A stretch of DNA of 64,000 nucleotides, from assembly GCF_004359985.1 (NCBI RefSeq), contig NZ_SMRO01000002.1:186001-250000 (forward strand), given 5' to 3'. The position numbers and the translations under genes were made by a program. Positions 1 through 8,268 of this stretch are shown here, one piece after another. Every line of letters begins with the position of its first letter. The stretch's first letter is position 1. This DNA is from Paraburkholderia flava. GTDB taxonomy: Bacteria; Pseudomonadota; Gammaproteobacteria; Burkholderiales; Burkholderiaceae. The notes beneath the pieces were generated by a model that searched no databases, was not told the origin of the DNA, and saw only the letters and a program-made list of their open reading frames with translations.

Positions 1-68
1 GGGAGACGGCCGTAGCGCTGAACAAATCCGCCCCTGTTTTATGTGGCAGCTTACAATTTTGTCGTAAA

Positions 69-81
69 TCCCAATTTGGGA
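69..81. promoter_or_regulatory. Operator palindrome O1
   Basis: TCCCAATTTGGGA is a palindrome (TCCCAA, one central base, TTGGGA) lying just upstream of the -35 element. It shares its half-sites with the second palindrome at 113-129. It is a probable binding site for the XRE domain of the downstream antitoxin; that assignment is inference. Confidence 0.6.
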
Positions 82-83
82 AC

Positions 84-112
84 TTTACGCGCTGCTTTGT
101 TGTGTGTATAGT
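84..112 (+). promoter_or_regulatory. Promoter of the higB-higA-beta operon
   Basis: A sigma-70-like promoter is visible: TTTACG at 84-89, a 17-nt spacer, then TATAGT at 107-112. Transcription would begin near 119, before the ATG at 134. It is bracketed by two related palindromes (69-81 and 113-129), which fits autoregulation by the antitoxin. The GTG at 104 overlaps the -10 element, so it is unlikely to be the toxin start. Confidence 0.6.
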
Positions 113-129
113 GTTCCCAAATTGGGAAC
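113..129. promoter_or_regulatory. Operator palindrome O2
   Basis: GTTCCCAAATTGGGAAC is a perfect 17-bp palindrome with one central base, directly downstream of the -10 box and covering the likely transcription start. A repressor bound here and at 69-81 would sit on both sides of the promoter. Confidence 0.65.
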
Positions 130-133
130 AAAT

Positions 134-394
134 ATGCGGCTACTGGGTAAAGACAAGCTTCAGGTTGTTCTAGACAACGATGCTCGTATCTGGCTTCGTA
201 GCTGGATAGCGGAGTTGGCATCAGCGCACTGGAAAGAGGCGGGGGATGTTCTGGCGCAGTTTCCGCGTGCGACGTTGGTCTCTCCGGACACATTTATCTT
301 TCGCGTGGGAGGGGCCGTGTGGATCATCGAACTCGCGGTGCACTTCCCGCAGGGGATCGCATTGGTAGTGAGAATGGAACGAGCAGCATCATGA
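134..394 (+). CDS. higB: HigB-like toxin (RelE/ParE superfamily mRNA interferase)
   Basis: An 86-aa protein with the HigB-type pattern: a W..W segment followed by A.WK...DV..QFP, then the strand F.FRVGG and a C-terminal hydrophobic strand. HigB-family toxins cut mRNA on the ribosome and are neutralized by a partner antitoxin. The ATG at 134 was chosen because the upstream GTG at 104 lies inside the promoter. The stop TGA overlaps the ATG of the next gene (ATGA, 391-394), giving translational coupling in the toxin-first order typical of HigBA. The usual C-terminal THAEY-like tail is not recognisable, so activity is uncertain. Confidence 0.72.
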   Translation: MRLLGKDKLQVVLDNDARIWLRSWIAELASAHWKEAGDVLAQFPRATLVSPDTFIFRVGGAVWIIELAVHFPQGIALVVRMERAAS

Positions 395-1608
395 GCGACG
401 TAAAGGTAATTAAATCGGACGAGCAGTATCACGAGTATCTTGAAGCGGTTCATTCATTAATGCGGCGGCATCCCGCTCCAGGAAGCAATGATGCCGAGCG
501 ACTTGAATTGTTATCAGTATTGGTCGACTCGTATGAAGCATATAGATACCCTGTAGAGGCGCCTGATCCTGTGGACGCGATTCTATTTCGGATGCAGGAG
601 CGTGGGCTCAAGCAGTCCGATCTGGTGCCCTATTTTGGCACGCGCAGTAGGGTTTCGGAAGTTTTGGGGAGGAAGCGGCCGTTAACCGTGCCGATGATTA
701 GGGCATTGGCCGTAGGTCTTGGGATTTCCGCAGAGACCTTAATTGGGTTGGCATCGGCCAATGAAGAGAAGTCTGAGGAATCGGTTGACTGGTCGAAGTT
801 CCCGGTCAATGAAATGATCGCACGGGGCTGGTTGTCAAAATTTTCATCAAAGGCATCATCGGATGAAAACGACCTGGTGAAGAACTTTATTGCTGACGTT
901 GGCCTACAGTTTGGCAGCATGGCGTTTCGTCGCACGATAGGCGGGCAAGCATATTCGCCGACTACTAAATACGCACTTCATGCTTGGCTCGCGAGGGTCA
1001 TTCAGAAAGCGCGAGCCTTAAAGGATTCGTCGAGGTCGTTTTCAGCTGACGTCCTTTCGGCAGACTTCCTGCGCGAAATTGCGCAACTCAGCTGGTTTGA
1101 GCAGGGGCCGGTGTTGGCGGTTGAGTTTTTGGAAAAACACGGGATAGTTGTTGTGATGGAGCCGCAGTTAAAGGGCACAGCGCTTGACGGTGCTGCTTTG
1201 AAGGATGGTGATGGCACGCCGATCATTGCATTAACTTTGCGCCAAGATCGCCTCGACAACTTTTGGTTTACCTTGCTACATGAGGTGGCGCATCTATGGA
1301 AGCATGTGGGGCTGGATGAAACATTTCTCGACGATTTGGATGCATCAAGTGAGGATCGACGCGAGGTTGAGGCTAATAGATTGGCACGTGAGGCATTTAT
1401 TCCTCGCGTGAGCTGGAAACGCAGTGACGCATTTGTCTCGCCGAGCAAGGAGAATATAGATGCACTTGCTCGTGAATTGAAGATCAGCCCCGCAGTTATT
1501 GCAGGCCGACTGCGGCGAGAGTTGAATAACTATCAGCTCTTTAACGACATTGTCGGCTATGACCAAGTGAGGCGGCTTTTCGTAGGCCGTTTGGGACAGG
1601 GAGTATAA
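391..1608 (+). CDS. HigA-type antitoxin fused to an ImmA/IrrE metallopeptidase domain
   Basis: A 405-aa protein. Its N-terminal third matches the HigA/XRE style, with a helix-turn-helix around residues 68-110 (KQSDLVPYFGTRSRVSEVL). The C-terminal half carries an ImmA/IrrE-type zinc-peptidase site, HEVAH at residues 297-301, followed by acidic residues and an EANRLAREAFIP helix. The HTH should bind the two palindromes upstream. The peptidase domain may control antitoxin or partner stability, by analogy with ImmA cleaving ImmR. The start ATG overlaps the toxin stop; the open frame extends upstream to 319, but that part lies inside higB. The next gene begins two bases after the stop. Confidence 0.8.
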   Translation: MSDVKVIKSDEQYHEYLEAVHSLMRRHPAPGSNDAERLELLSVLVDSYEAYRYPVEAPDPVDAILFRMQERGLKQSDLVPYFGTRSRVSEVLGRKRPLTVPMIRALAVGLGISAETLIGLASANEEKSEESVDWSKFPVNEMIARGWLSKFSSKASSDENDLVKNFIADVGLQFGSMAFRRTIGGQAYSPTTKYALHAWLARVIQKARALKDSSRSFSADVLSADFLREIAQLSWFEQGPVLAVEFLEKHGIVVVMEPQLKGTALDGAALKDGDGTPIIALTLRQDRLDNFWFTLLHEVAHLWKHVGLDETFLDDLDASSEDRREVEANRLAREAFIPRVSWKRSDAFVSPSKENIDALARELKISPAVIAGRLRRELNNYQLFNDIVGYDQVRRLFVGRLGQGV

Positions 1609-1610
1609 AA

Positions 1611-2777
1611 ATGCTTACTTATGTACCTATTCTTCGAGCACGCGACGGCGAGTTTGAGGCATTGCGTCATATGCGTGATCTGGTAGCTCGGTCTGTAATG
1701 CCGCTGCTGGAGGTCCAAAAACAACCTTCTATAAAGCCGACCAAGCCGAAACCCCCACTGCCGGGCGCGAAGATCCGCAAGCCGCGAGCCCCGAAGCAGC
1801 CCAAATCGCTCCAAGACTACCTGAGCGAAGTTGCGGCCAAGCTGGCAGATGCGCATCGGGATCGCCCGTTTTTTGTAGATATGTATGCATTTGGTCCCAC
1901 GGATAGGGTAGAGAGTGGGGAGCATGTCTATACATACTTCTGCGGTGAGTTGCAATCTCTCGGCATGAACTTCCATGCCGTGGTCGGTGTCGATCGCTGG
2001 TCAGACGCAGAATACCGCGCGGCGATTGGGCGGGCTTTGCACATGAATGGTGGGAAAGCGCTTCTAAGACTTGAGGCAGAAGACCTTGAAGACATGGCCG
2101 ACGCGGAAATGTTCGATGACGTGCTTGGCGACGTAATGGATGAGTGCGGGTTAGTGGCTCAGAGCGTGCCTGTTTTAATCGACCTTGGTGACATTCGTGG
2201 GCGTCCACTGATGGACCTGTTACCGGACGTTTCCGCTGCTCTTGAGTTCCTCCGCACGCGAGGATTCGTTCAGGTTGTTATCGCAGGATCTTCGATGCCG
2301 ACGAGCATCAATGAAGCAGTGAAAAAGCAGAATTCCGCTGGATTCCTTCGGCGCGTTGAAATGATCCTGTGGAAAGCGCTGCTTCCGTCTACACCAGGGC
2401 TGCATGTCGTGTTTGGAGATTACGGAGTTCGCAACCCGCGATCAAACGACAATATCGCTCCAGACGCCAACGGCAAGATTCGCTACACCATCGCGAACGA
2501 ATTCTTCATCGTTCGCGGGCACTCGATGGCCGTGTACCCGAACGGGGAGCAAATGTGGGGGCTGGCGGATCAGATTGTCACATCACCGCATTATGCCAAG
2601 GAAGATTTCAGTTGGGGCGACGCGATGGTTAAAGTTTGCAGCGAACACATGATCAAAGGTAATTCGACACAATGGATCTCTTACGACACAAGCCATCACA
2701 TGGCTGCTGTTGTGGCCGAAGTATTCGAATACTCGCGAGCCACCACTGGCGTTAGCCTTTTGAACCGAGCGTACTGA
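1611..2777 (+). CDS. Beta family protein (T4 beta-protein-like), third gene of the TA operon
   Basis: A 388-aa protein starting MLTYVPILRARDGEFEAL, with internal LIDLGDI and a late FGDYG / ANEFFIVRG segment. This layout is characteristic of proteins annotated 'beta family protein' (Pfam Beta_protein), which recur next to ImmA/IrrE and XRE genes. A Lys/Pro-rich insertion (about residues 40-65) looks disordered. A Shine-Dalgarno-like AGGGAG precedes the ATG, and only two bases separate it from the previous stop, so it is in the same operon. Its biochemical role is not known to me. The toxin/antitoxin/third-protein arrangement suggests a tripartite defence or addiction module. Family call moderate; function inferred from context. 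Confidence 0.62.
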   Translation: MLTYVPILRARDGEFEALRHMRDLVARSVMPLLEVQKQPSIKPTKPKPPLPGAKIRKPRAPKQPKSLQDYLSEVAAKLADAHRDRPFFVDMYAFGPTDRVESGEHVYTYFCGELQSLGMNFHAVVGVDRWSDAEYRAAIGRALHMNGGKALLRLEAEDLEDMADAEMFDDVLGDVMDECGLVAQSVPVLIDLGDIRGRPLMDLLPDVSAALEFLRTRGFVQVVIAGSSMPTSINEAVKKQNSAGFLRRVEMILWKALLPSTPGLHVVFGDYGVRNPRSNDNIAPDANGKIRYTIANEFFIVRGHSMAVYPNGEQMWGLADQIVTSPHYAKEDFSWGDAMVKVCSEHMIKGNSTQWISYDTSHHMAAVVAEVFEYSRATTGVSLLNRAY

Positions 2778-2991
2778 GGGGAATTTCGCGCTGATAACTC
2801 TGTTTTTAAAACGACTTTAGATGGAATACACGTTTTTGCGGAGCAAATAATAGGGATCAATTGAGCCGTTATTCTGTTATAGATCTACCGCGCGAAAAGC
2901 TGTTGTACCTTGGAGTCTTCGATCAGGATACATCGATAGGTGGAAGCTCTACGTGAGCGTACCACGATGAATGCGTCCGAGATGCCAAGAG

Positions 2992-3011
2992 AAAACGCGC
3001 CTCACGGCGCG
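2992..3011 (-). terminator. Rho-independent terminator of the kinase-helicase operon
   Basis: On the minus strand CGCGCC, loop GTGA, GGCGCG form a 6-bp GC stem followed by TTTT. It lies 11 bases beyond the stop of the last minus-strand gene (3022). Confidence 0.6.
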
Positions 3012-3021
3012 CAGTTCCTTG

Positions 3022-4365
3022 CTACCGCCTCTGCCGTCGCTGTACGGCTACTTTATTATCTGCGCTGGATGGCTTACCTTGAATAACGCCGTATGCGTTT
3101 TCCAAGGCTCGCATGGCTGTTGCGAGGTTCTCACGTAGCAGCTCGTCACGCTCCGCGACGACGGACTCTTCTTCAGTTCTCTGCGATGCAGCCCTGCGTT
3201 TTGTCACGTTCCCGAAGCTGCCCGTAATCATTGGTGCAAGCTCCACATCAATGAGCCACGGTGAACGTGTCCGAAAGGGAATTGGTGCGCTCCGTCGAGA
3301 ATTATGGAGAATCTGCAGTTCGGAAATCGAAATATCCATGGGCATGTCGGCATTGAGCTGAAGGCCTTGATTCAGGACGGACCATCCAAAGCCATTAAAT
3401 GCTCGAAGTGCGTTGTCTTTGCCGAGAATTGCCGCACACAGACAATAAGCGATCGCAACTGTGCCATACGTATCAGCACTCTTTGCTAGCTCTAGAAATT
3501 CCAGCGAACCTGGCTCAATCAAGCTAATCAAGAACCCTTGCGCAAGTGGATTAAGCAATTCCTGTGATGGATGGCTGAGGGCCTCCATCACGATGTCGTA
3601 TCTTTGTTCTCGGCTGGTAACTTCCTCTAACATGTGTGCAATATCAGAAAGGCTATGAGCGAGAAAACTACGCTGATTCGTGTCAGCTTGCCTAAAGACC
3701 CAGCTTTGAACGTGATGCGCGAGTGGCGCCTGCGCGAAGTACTCAAGTTCGCGAAGGTCCGAGAGGGAGCGCACGAATTCGCACAAATCGGCTATCTGAC
3801 CGCGCGCAGGTAGGTTGACCTCATTCGCTGTCAATACGCTTGCCTCAAGCCACCGCTCAACCAGCGTGGTAAGCGACTTCCTTCTCCATCCCTTCATTAC
3901 GGCTTGAGCGCATACGAAAGATAACGTCCTACGGACACCATCCATTCCCATTAAGCGAAGATCTGCATCTGGACCGGCCGTTGTTATGAGTTCTCCAATG
4001 ATCAAACCGACAAACCCTAGCGCCACAAGATTGCTTAGTGGTTTTTCAGCGAAAACGTCGAGGTCGGTTACGTCATCTATACGCCATGTCTTCATAAAGG
4101 ACGTGACGGGGGTAGCAGCACCCGGGAGTGCCAACATTTTCGGCAGGAAGTTTGCTAAGGTGGTCTGCGAGCCAAGCAGGATCGACGGAAGGTCTACAGG
4201 CTGTGGGCTGCCGGTTGCCCATAGCACACGCACTTCATTGTCAGATAGCGGTTGCCCAAGGTCTTCTCCTTCGATTGTGCGTGCGCGCGTGCGCAGTTTC
4301 TCCAATCGCCCCAAGTTGCGAATCAGTTCTCCTGCATCGATGTCGAAACCTACAAACTCTCTCAT
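3022..4365 (-). CDS. Unknown protein, last gene of the kinase-helicase operon
   Basis: A 447-aa protein that I do not recognise. It is mostly predicted helical, with no signal peptide, no nucleotide-binding motif and no obvious nuclease motif. A moderately hydrophobic stretch lies near residues 112-125 (LVALGFVGLIIGEL). The C-terminal ~70 residues are charged, with an acidic/basic coiled-coil-like helix (EEESVVAERDELLRENL) and a basic tail. Its ATG overlaps the stop of the helicase gene (ATGA at 4362-4365), so the two are translationally coupled and probably made in fixed ratio. A terminator follows. It may be a scaffold or effector of the system; that is inference from context only. Confidence 0.75.
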   Translation of the reverse strand: MREFVGFDIDAGELIRNLGRLEKLRTRARTIEGEDLGQPLSDNEVRVLWATGSPQPVDLPSILLGSQTTLANFLPKMLALPGAATPVTSFMKTWRIDDVTDLDVFAEKPLSNLVALGFVGLIIGELITTAGPDADLRLMGMDGVRRTLSFVCAQAVMKGWRRKSLTTLVERWLEASVLTANEVNLPARGQIADLCEFVRSLSDLRELEYFAQAPLAHHVQSWVFRQADTNQRSFLAHSLSDIAHMLEEVTSREQRYDIVMEALSHPSQELLNPLAQGFLISLIEPGSLEFLELAKSADTYGTVAIAYCLCAAILGKDNALRAFNGFGWSVLNQGLQLNADMPMDISISELQILHNSRRSAPIPFRTRSPWLIDVELAPMITGSFGNVTKRRAASQRTEEESVVAERDELLRENLATAMRALENAYGVIQGKPSSADNKVAVQRRQRR

Positions 4366-5519
4366 GATGCTTTCCCAAATAAATTCGCAACGGTAACTTT
4401 CTCTACCCTTGGCTTAGCGAGTGCTGACGCAAAGAACGGATGTAAAGGTTGGTGGTGGTAGATAGTTAGCGCGGTTTTGGCTCTTGTAACTGCCATAAAC
4501 GCCACCCTTCGCTCATGCTTGTGAAAGTCTTTGAAAAGGTCCGCAGCAACAACGTGAGCACAACGAAACTCAAGTCCCTTGGACGAATGTACAGTGCTAA
4601 CCCATACGTGTAGTCCCGGGTCGAAGTCCCTAGACATTGCATTTGTAACCTGAGCAGCAATTTCAGGGGCTCCGGAAAGCATCTCCACGACGTGCTCAAC
4701 GTCCCGCCGATGCGGAACCAAAACGCCGATAACTTGGCCCGGATAGACCGCGAGTTGCTTGGCAAGCTTAGGGATCAACACCTTTATCTGATCGGCGAGT
4801 TCTTTGCCGTCCACGACCTCGACATTACCGGGGTCTCCCTTGTACTGATGAGTTTCGAGCATTGGTTTGTGCTCGAATTTTCCGGCCATGATTTTGTCGG
4901 CCACCTCAAGTATCGCCGGTGCTACACGGTGATGAAATTGCAGCGTAATTTTAGCGTCCCAAGCATGGCCATTAAGCCAAGATGTACCACTTGAACCGAC
5001 GTCGTAGATACCTTGGCGCAGATCGGCGGCGCAAGATAGATTCGTCGCAAGATATTCGAACATTGCGAGATCCTCACCCGAATAGTCCTGCGCCTCATCA
5101 ATGAAAAGTACTGGGTATGTGTTTTTGCCAGCTCCTGTCTTCATCATTGTTGTCATCGCTGACTTCAGCGATGACAATCGCTCATCAATGGGTTCGCCGG
5201 GATTCCGTTCCGGAAGAAATCCATGGTCACCCAGCACCTGCTCAAGCAACTTGTACTGCGTAATTATGCGATTTGCCGGAAATGAGTAGAGATCGGCGCC
5301 TGTCCGAATGAACTTTGCCAAAAGGCCAGTGAAGCAAATGATGTAGAACTCCGAATCAGCCGAAGTCAGCATCATGTGATTCGCACGTAACAGAAGGAGA
5401 TTTGTCTTGCCGCTTCCGGGTGGACCCGAAAGAATGAGATCTTCGGACAGATCCACTCCAAGCACGTCAAGCTGTTCGTCAAGCAAATCATCTTGATCAA
5501 CCCACCAAGTACCGGACAT
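4362..5519 (-). CDS. UvrD/Rep-like superfamily 1 ATPase (helicase)
   Basis: A 385-aa protein with the SF1 motifs in order: Walker A GPPGSGKT (32-39), Walker B with DEAQD (141-145), motif IV-like LQFHHR (193-198), HSSKGLEF (311-318, motif V region) and VTRAKTAL (344-351, motif VI with the arginine finger). It is much shorter than UvrD (about 720 aa), lacking the 1B/2B insertions, so it may be a translocase or signalling ATPase rather than a processive helicase. GGGAG precedes the ATG. It starts 17 bases after the kinase stop and overlaps the next gene by 4 bases. Function in the operon (sensing DNA or RNA ends, gated by the kinase) is inference. Confidence 0.85.
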   Translation of the reverse strand: MSGTWWVDQDDLLDEQLDVLGVDLSEDLILSGPPGSGKTNLLLLRANHMMLTSADSEFYIICFTGLLAKFIRTGADLYSFPANRIITQYKLLEQVLGDHGFLPERNPGEPIDERLSSLKSAMTTMMKTGAGKNTYPVLFIDEAQDYSGEDLAMFEYLATNLSCAADLRQGIYDVGSSGTSWLNGHAWDAKITLQFHHRVAPAILEVADKIMAGKFEHKPMLETHQYKGDPGNVEVVDGKELADQIKVLIPKLAKQLAVYPGQVIGVLVPHRRDVEHVVEMLSGAPEIAAQVTNAMSRDFDPGLHVWVSTVHSSKGLEFRCAHVVAADLFKDFHKHERRVAFMAVTRAKTALTIYHHQPLHPFFASALAKPRVEKVTVANLFGKAS

Positions 5520-5536
5520 TGCCGAGTCTCCCGCTT

Positions 5537-6886
5537 TTACTGTTCAAGTAGCTCTTCGATTATCGTGAGAATCCATTCCTGAAACTTCTCGGAGCAACCA
5601 TCAAGACTCTCTAAGGCCGGCCCGAGGTAATTCCAACCGACTTCCGTGTCTGTGCTGCCCTTCGAAGCTCTTGAATAAACATCGACAAGGCTGTCATTTT
5701 CGTGGAGAGCAATGGCAACTTGGATTCGAAACGACACTGCGAGACCGAAGTTTGGCGCAGCGACGAAGGTGTAGGTGAGGGCAGGAAGGGGGTGTGCCTC
5801 ACCATCAACGGATGTTGACCTTGTAGGCATAAGTGCGCCGAGTGCGGCAAGCGCATGGTCAAACTGACTCCTGGCAGATCGTACAATCGTTGAGAAGCGC
5901 CTATCCTTCAGCCGCCGCTCTTCTACACCCTCCATCGCATCGACCCGACCTAGGACCTTGCCGACACGACTCCGCCGCTGTAGTGCGTCTATACGTGACT
6001 GAAGTGAGGGCTTTTGCGTCGCACGATCCGAGAACATAAAGTCATCCCAGCGGACCAATTCCAGCCTCTCATTCGGACGCTTCAAAAGGCATCGGGTTGC
6101 TAGATTGCAGAGGTGTGGATCAACATCTTCGGCCGTCACATTGACAATGTCGCTATCGATGGCTGACACCAAGTCTGCATGCCGATTCGTTGCGTAATCG
6201 AAGATCGGTTTGCGGACGACCAGATCGTGCAAAACGGCCCCTATTTGATAGAACGTAATTGCTCGCCAGCTATCCAAAGTGTTTTCTTCTCGCCCATGAA
6301 TCATCTCGGGAGGGCTGTACTGATGCGTGCCAATGAAAGCCTTCGAGACTTGCAGATTTGTCGCAGAGTCGTCGCCATGCGGCTTCAGCACACCGAAGTC
6401 CAGCAACATCAACGACGTCAGGTCGTCGCTAACGTGAATGTTGTCAGGCTTTATGTCGCGATGCGTGAACCCCCAGTTCTCGAGTTGCATAGCTGCACGA
6501 GCAAGTTGCTCAATGAGCGTAACGATATTTGCGCGCGGAATGGAAGCGAGAAGTTTGGACAGCGGTTGCCCCGCCGCGACGTCCATCGCTACGAACAGGT
6601 GTTCGGTGACTGCGCAGCTGCCCGCTTCCAGAACACGAACAATATTTGGGTGATATTTATCAATGAGTTCCCGTTCGCGATTAACTCTGATTAGCTGTGC
6701 GTCGCGGCCATACTGTGCAACCAGGCCTGGATGAAAAACCTTGATGACCGCTTTTGTTTGATCGCGACGAGCGCCCATGATCACGGCCGACTTGCCGTGT
6801 GAGACGAATTCCAAGATATCCCAGCCTGCGAGAGAACCGCCGGCCAAGAGAGAATCTGAGAACACTTTGGCTTCAGCAAAATCCAT
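5537..6886 (-). CDS. Ser/Thr protein kinase
   Basis: A 449-aa eukaryotic-like kinase. Visible landmarks are the VIKVF lysine (K49), alpha-C glutamate region (71-73), catalytic loop HRDIKPDN (142-149, Asp144), DFG (163-165) and GTHQYSPPE of the activation/P+1 segment (186-194). The kinase domain ends near residue 280. The last ~160 residues form a separate domain with no recognised family and no membrane segment, so it is probably cytoplasmic. All catalytic residues look intact. GGAAG precedes the ATG. It sits 18 bases after the 159-aa gene and 17 before the helicase gene, in one operon. Bacterial kinases in such cassettes often act as infection sensors; its role here is inferred. Confidence 0.9.
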   Translation of the reverse strand: MDFAEAKVFSDSLLAGGSLAGWDILEFVSHGKSAVIMGARRDQTKAVIKVFHPGLVAQYGRDAQLIRVNRERELIDKYHPNIVRVLEAGSCAVTEHLFVAMDVAAGQPLSKLLASIPRANIVTLIEQLARAAMQLENWGFTHRDIKPDNIHVSDDLTSLMLLDFGVLKPHGDDSATNLQVSKAFIGTHQYSPPEMIHGREENTLDSWRAITFYQIGAVLHDLVVRKPIFDYATNRHADLVSAIDSDIVNVTAEDVDPHLCNLATRCLLKRPNERLELVRWDDFMFSDRATQKPSLQSRIDALQRRSRVGKVLGRVDAMEGVEERRLKDRRFSTIVRSARSQFDHALAALGALMPTRSTSVDGEAHPLPALTYTFVAAPNFGLAVSFRIQVAIALHENDSLVDVYSRASKGSTDTEVGWNYLGPALESLDGCSEKFQEWILTIIEELLEQ

Positions 6887-6904
6887 TGTGACTTCCAGAT
6901 ACGG

Positions 6905-7384
6905 CTAGCAAAGGTTATAACGGAAGCGCTCGGCCACTAGCATGACCTCATGCCCGCTCGTGGCCGCTTCCTTTAGGCCGCCATTGCTCTGATGAACAAA
7001 ATCAAGTGATTCCATATCAGCTTGGATTTTCTCAACAGTAGTATCTTCTTGGCTCCAATAGAACTGGTAGTGACCAAAAAGGTCCTTGCACTTCGTGCTG
7101 TAGCACACCGAATAGTCGCCAAGCGGCTCAATCGATATTAGCGATGAGGTTTTCGTTTTGTATCCGGCAGCGATTGAGGCATCACCTGTGCAGAAGAGTG
7201 AGCTCCCACGGTAGTCAACGCCGAAGCGATCCACGAACCATTCGCTCAGCGCCTGGTGGATGGCGAGTGGCATGTCTCGCGGCCTCCTTGCCCTGTGCAG
7301 ATTGGGGTTGGAGATAACTCCGGTCATGCCCGTGAGATATTTTGTCGAGTGCGCACGAAAGAGCGTTGGAACACTTGAGACCAT
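6905..7384 (-). CDS. Unknown 159-aa protein, first gene of the kinase-helicase operon (possible ADP-ribosyltransferase-like fold)
   Basis: A small soluble protein with the strong start signal GGAAGG a few bases before the ATG. I recognise no family with confidence. The pattern LFRAHS near the N terminus and GSSLFCTGDASIAAGY in the middle resembles the Arg strand and the 'F.T....A..Y' NAD-pocket segment of several ADP-ribosyltransferase-like toxins; no clear catalytic glutamate can be assigned by eye. Several Cys and His residues are present, but no CxxC. As promoter-proximal gene of the operon it may be sensor or effector. Function unproven. Confidence 0.65.
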   Translation of the reverse strand: MVSSVPTLFRAHSTKYLTGMTGVISNPNLHRARRPRDMPLAIHQALSEWFVDRFGVDYRGSSLFCTGDASIAAGYKTKTSSLISIEPLGDYSVCYSTKCKDLFGHYQFYWSQEDTTVEKIQADMESLDFVHQSNGGLKEAATSGHEVMLVAERFRYNLC

Positions 7385-7754
7385 TTCCCCTTCCTTGAAC
7401 CAGCGTCGTAAACTGACGGAGCTCTTCCACTCTCTTCGGCTTGGTGATGGCGAGCCTCAGGTTTCTTGCTTGCATAGCGCGCCACATAAGCGAAGTATTA
7501 TTGCATATATCGCTAACTGTTCAACCGGCTCGGCCATGCTGCGGAGCAGGCGGCTAGTGCCATATTGTCGATGACAACGGGGCGTGCTTGCCCTCATGGT
7601 GGGCGACTGCTGCTTCGGCCGAGCTATCTATCGCCAGACGGGGCGGAGCACAGCCGGAGCACTCCACAGCGCGGGTTAAGAAATGGTGGCGCTGTGCGCC
7701 GAAGGCGCGGTCTCAAAACTGATCGGGCGCTGCGTCGAGAACAGATTTGCTGGT
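7385..7754. other. Non-coding stretch between the kinase operon and the XRE/lipoprotein cargo
   Basis: About 370 bp without a convincing gene. It should hold the promoter of the minus-strand kinase operon at its left end. The short open frames here (for example 7565-7771) have Arg/Gly-rich shadow composition and no ribosome binding site. I see no repeat or att-like copy in it. Confidence 0.5.
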
Positions 7755-8105
7755 TCACTTCCCCAGACTGAGTCGGTCGGCGAACTCACCTAGCCACCTC
7801 ACCAGTAATTGTCTGTCAGCTAGCGGCACTCGCCCCAACATTTTTACGACTTCGGCAGCCTGATCCACCGTCACGGTTGACGACTCCATCAGCAGTTCAC
7901 CTGTGGGACAGCCAAACAGCTCGGCAAGCTCGGCCAGACGCACAACGGTCGGGATAGCGGTTCCTCTTTCTACCCGCGCGACAGCCTCCCGCTGCAATCC
8001 AAGCTTCTCGGCTACCTGTTCTTGGGTGAACCCAGCTTCGACACGCTTGCGGGCGATCGTTTTGCCTACAGCGTCAGCCAGCGCGGCTTCAGCAACCTTA
8101 TTCAT
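7755..8105 (-). CDS. XRE-family transcriptional regulator
   Basis: A 116-aa protein with an N-terminal helix-turn-helix (AGFTQEQVAEKLGLQREAVA, then RVERGTAIPTVVRLAELAELF) and a C-terminal helical segment probably used for dimerization. The ATG at 8105 is preferred over the longer frame to 8174 because AAGGAG lies at ideal spacing before it. It is divergent from the lipoprotein gene at 8269, with an imperfect palindrome at 8177-8191 between them. A related regulator with the same architecture sits at 37,658-38,116 in the other island, also divergent from a Gly-rich lipoprotein gene. Likely an autorepressor controlling the neighbouring cargo. Confidence 0.85.
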   Translation of the reverse strand: MNKVAEAALADAVGKTIARKRVEAGFTQEQVAEKLGLQREAVARVERGTAIPTVVRLAELAELFGCPTGELLMESSTVTVDQAAEVVKMLGRVPLADRQLLVRWLGEFADRLSLGK

Positions 8106-8176
8106 AGCGACTCCTTCTGCTACTTCAATGGTTGCAGCGCTACGTCTTGACAGGTAGTCTTTAATACGTTTCAATG

Positions 8177-8191
8177 CTACCTATTAAGTAG
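8177..8191. promoter_or_regulatory. Candidate operator between XRE gene and lipoprotein gene
   Basis: CTACCTATTAAGTAG is a 15-bp imperfect palindrome centred in the 163-bp divergent intergenic region. It is AT-rich relative to its surroundings. A binding site for the adjacent XRE protein is likely but inferred. Confidence 0.45.
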
Positions 8192-8268
8192 TATTCAGCC
8201 CTTTTTATTGACGTCTCGTGCCCCAAACGCCGGTAGTCCCTTAAAGCGCAACAAAACAGGAACCAGAA

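Noticed and set aside
4317-4328. GCGAATCAG near 4319, similar to the att core
   Set aside because: Only 9 bases match and the surrounding sequence is inside a coding gene; too short to be the third att copy.
3022-7384. Assigning the kinase-helicase operon to Mokosh or BREX
   Set aside because: Helicase is a short UvrD-like protein with no PLD nuclease, and there is no PglX/PglZ/BrxC-like gene.
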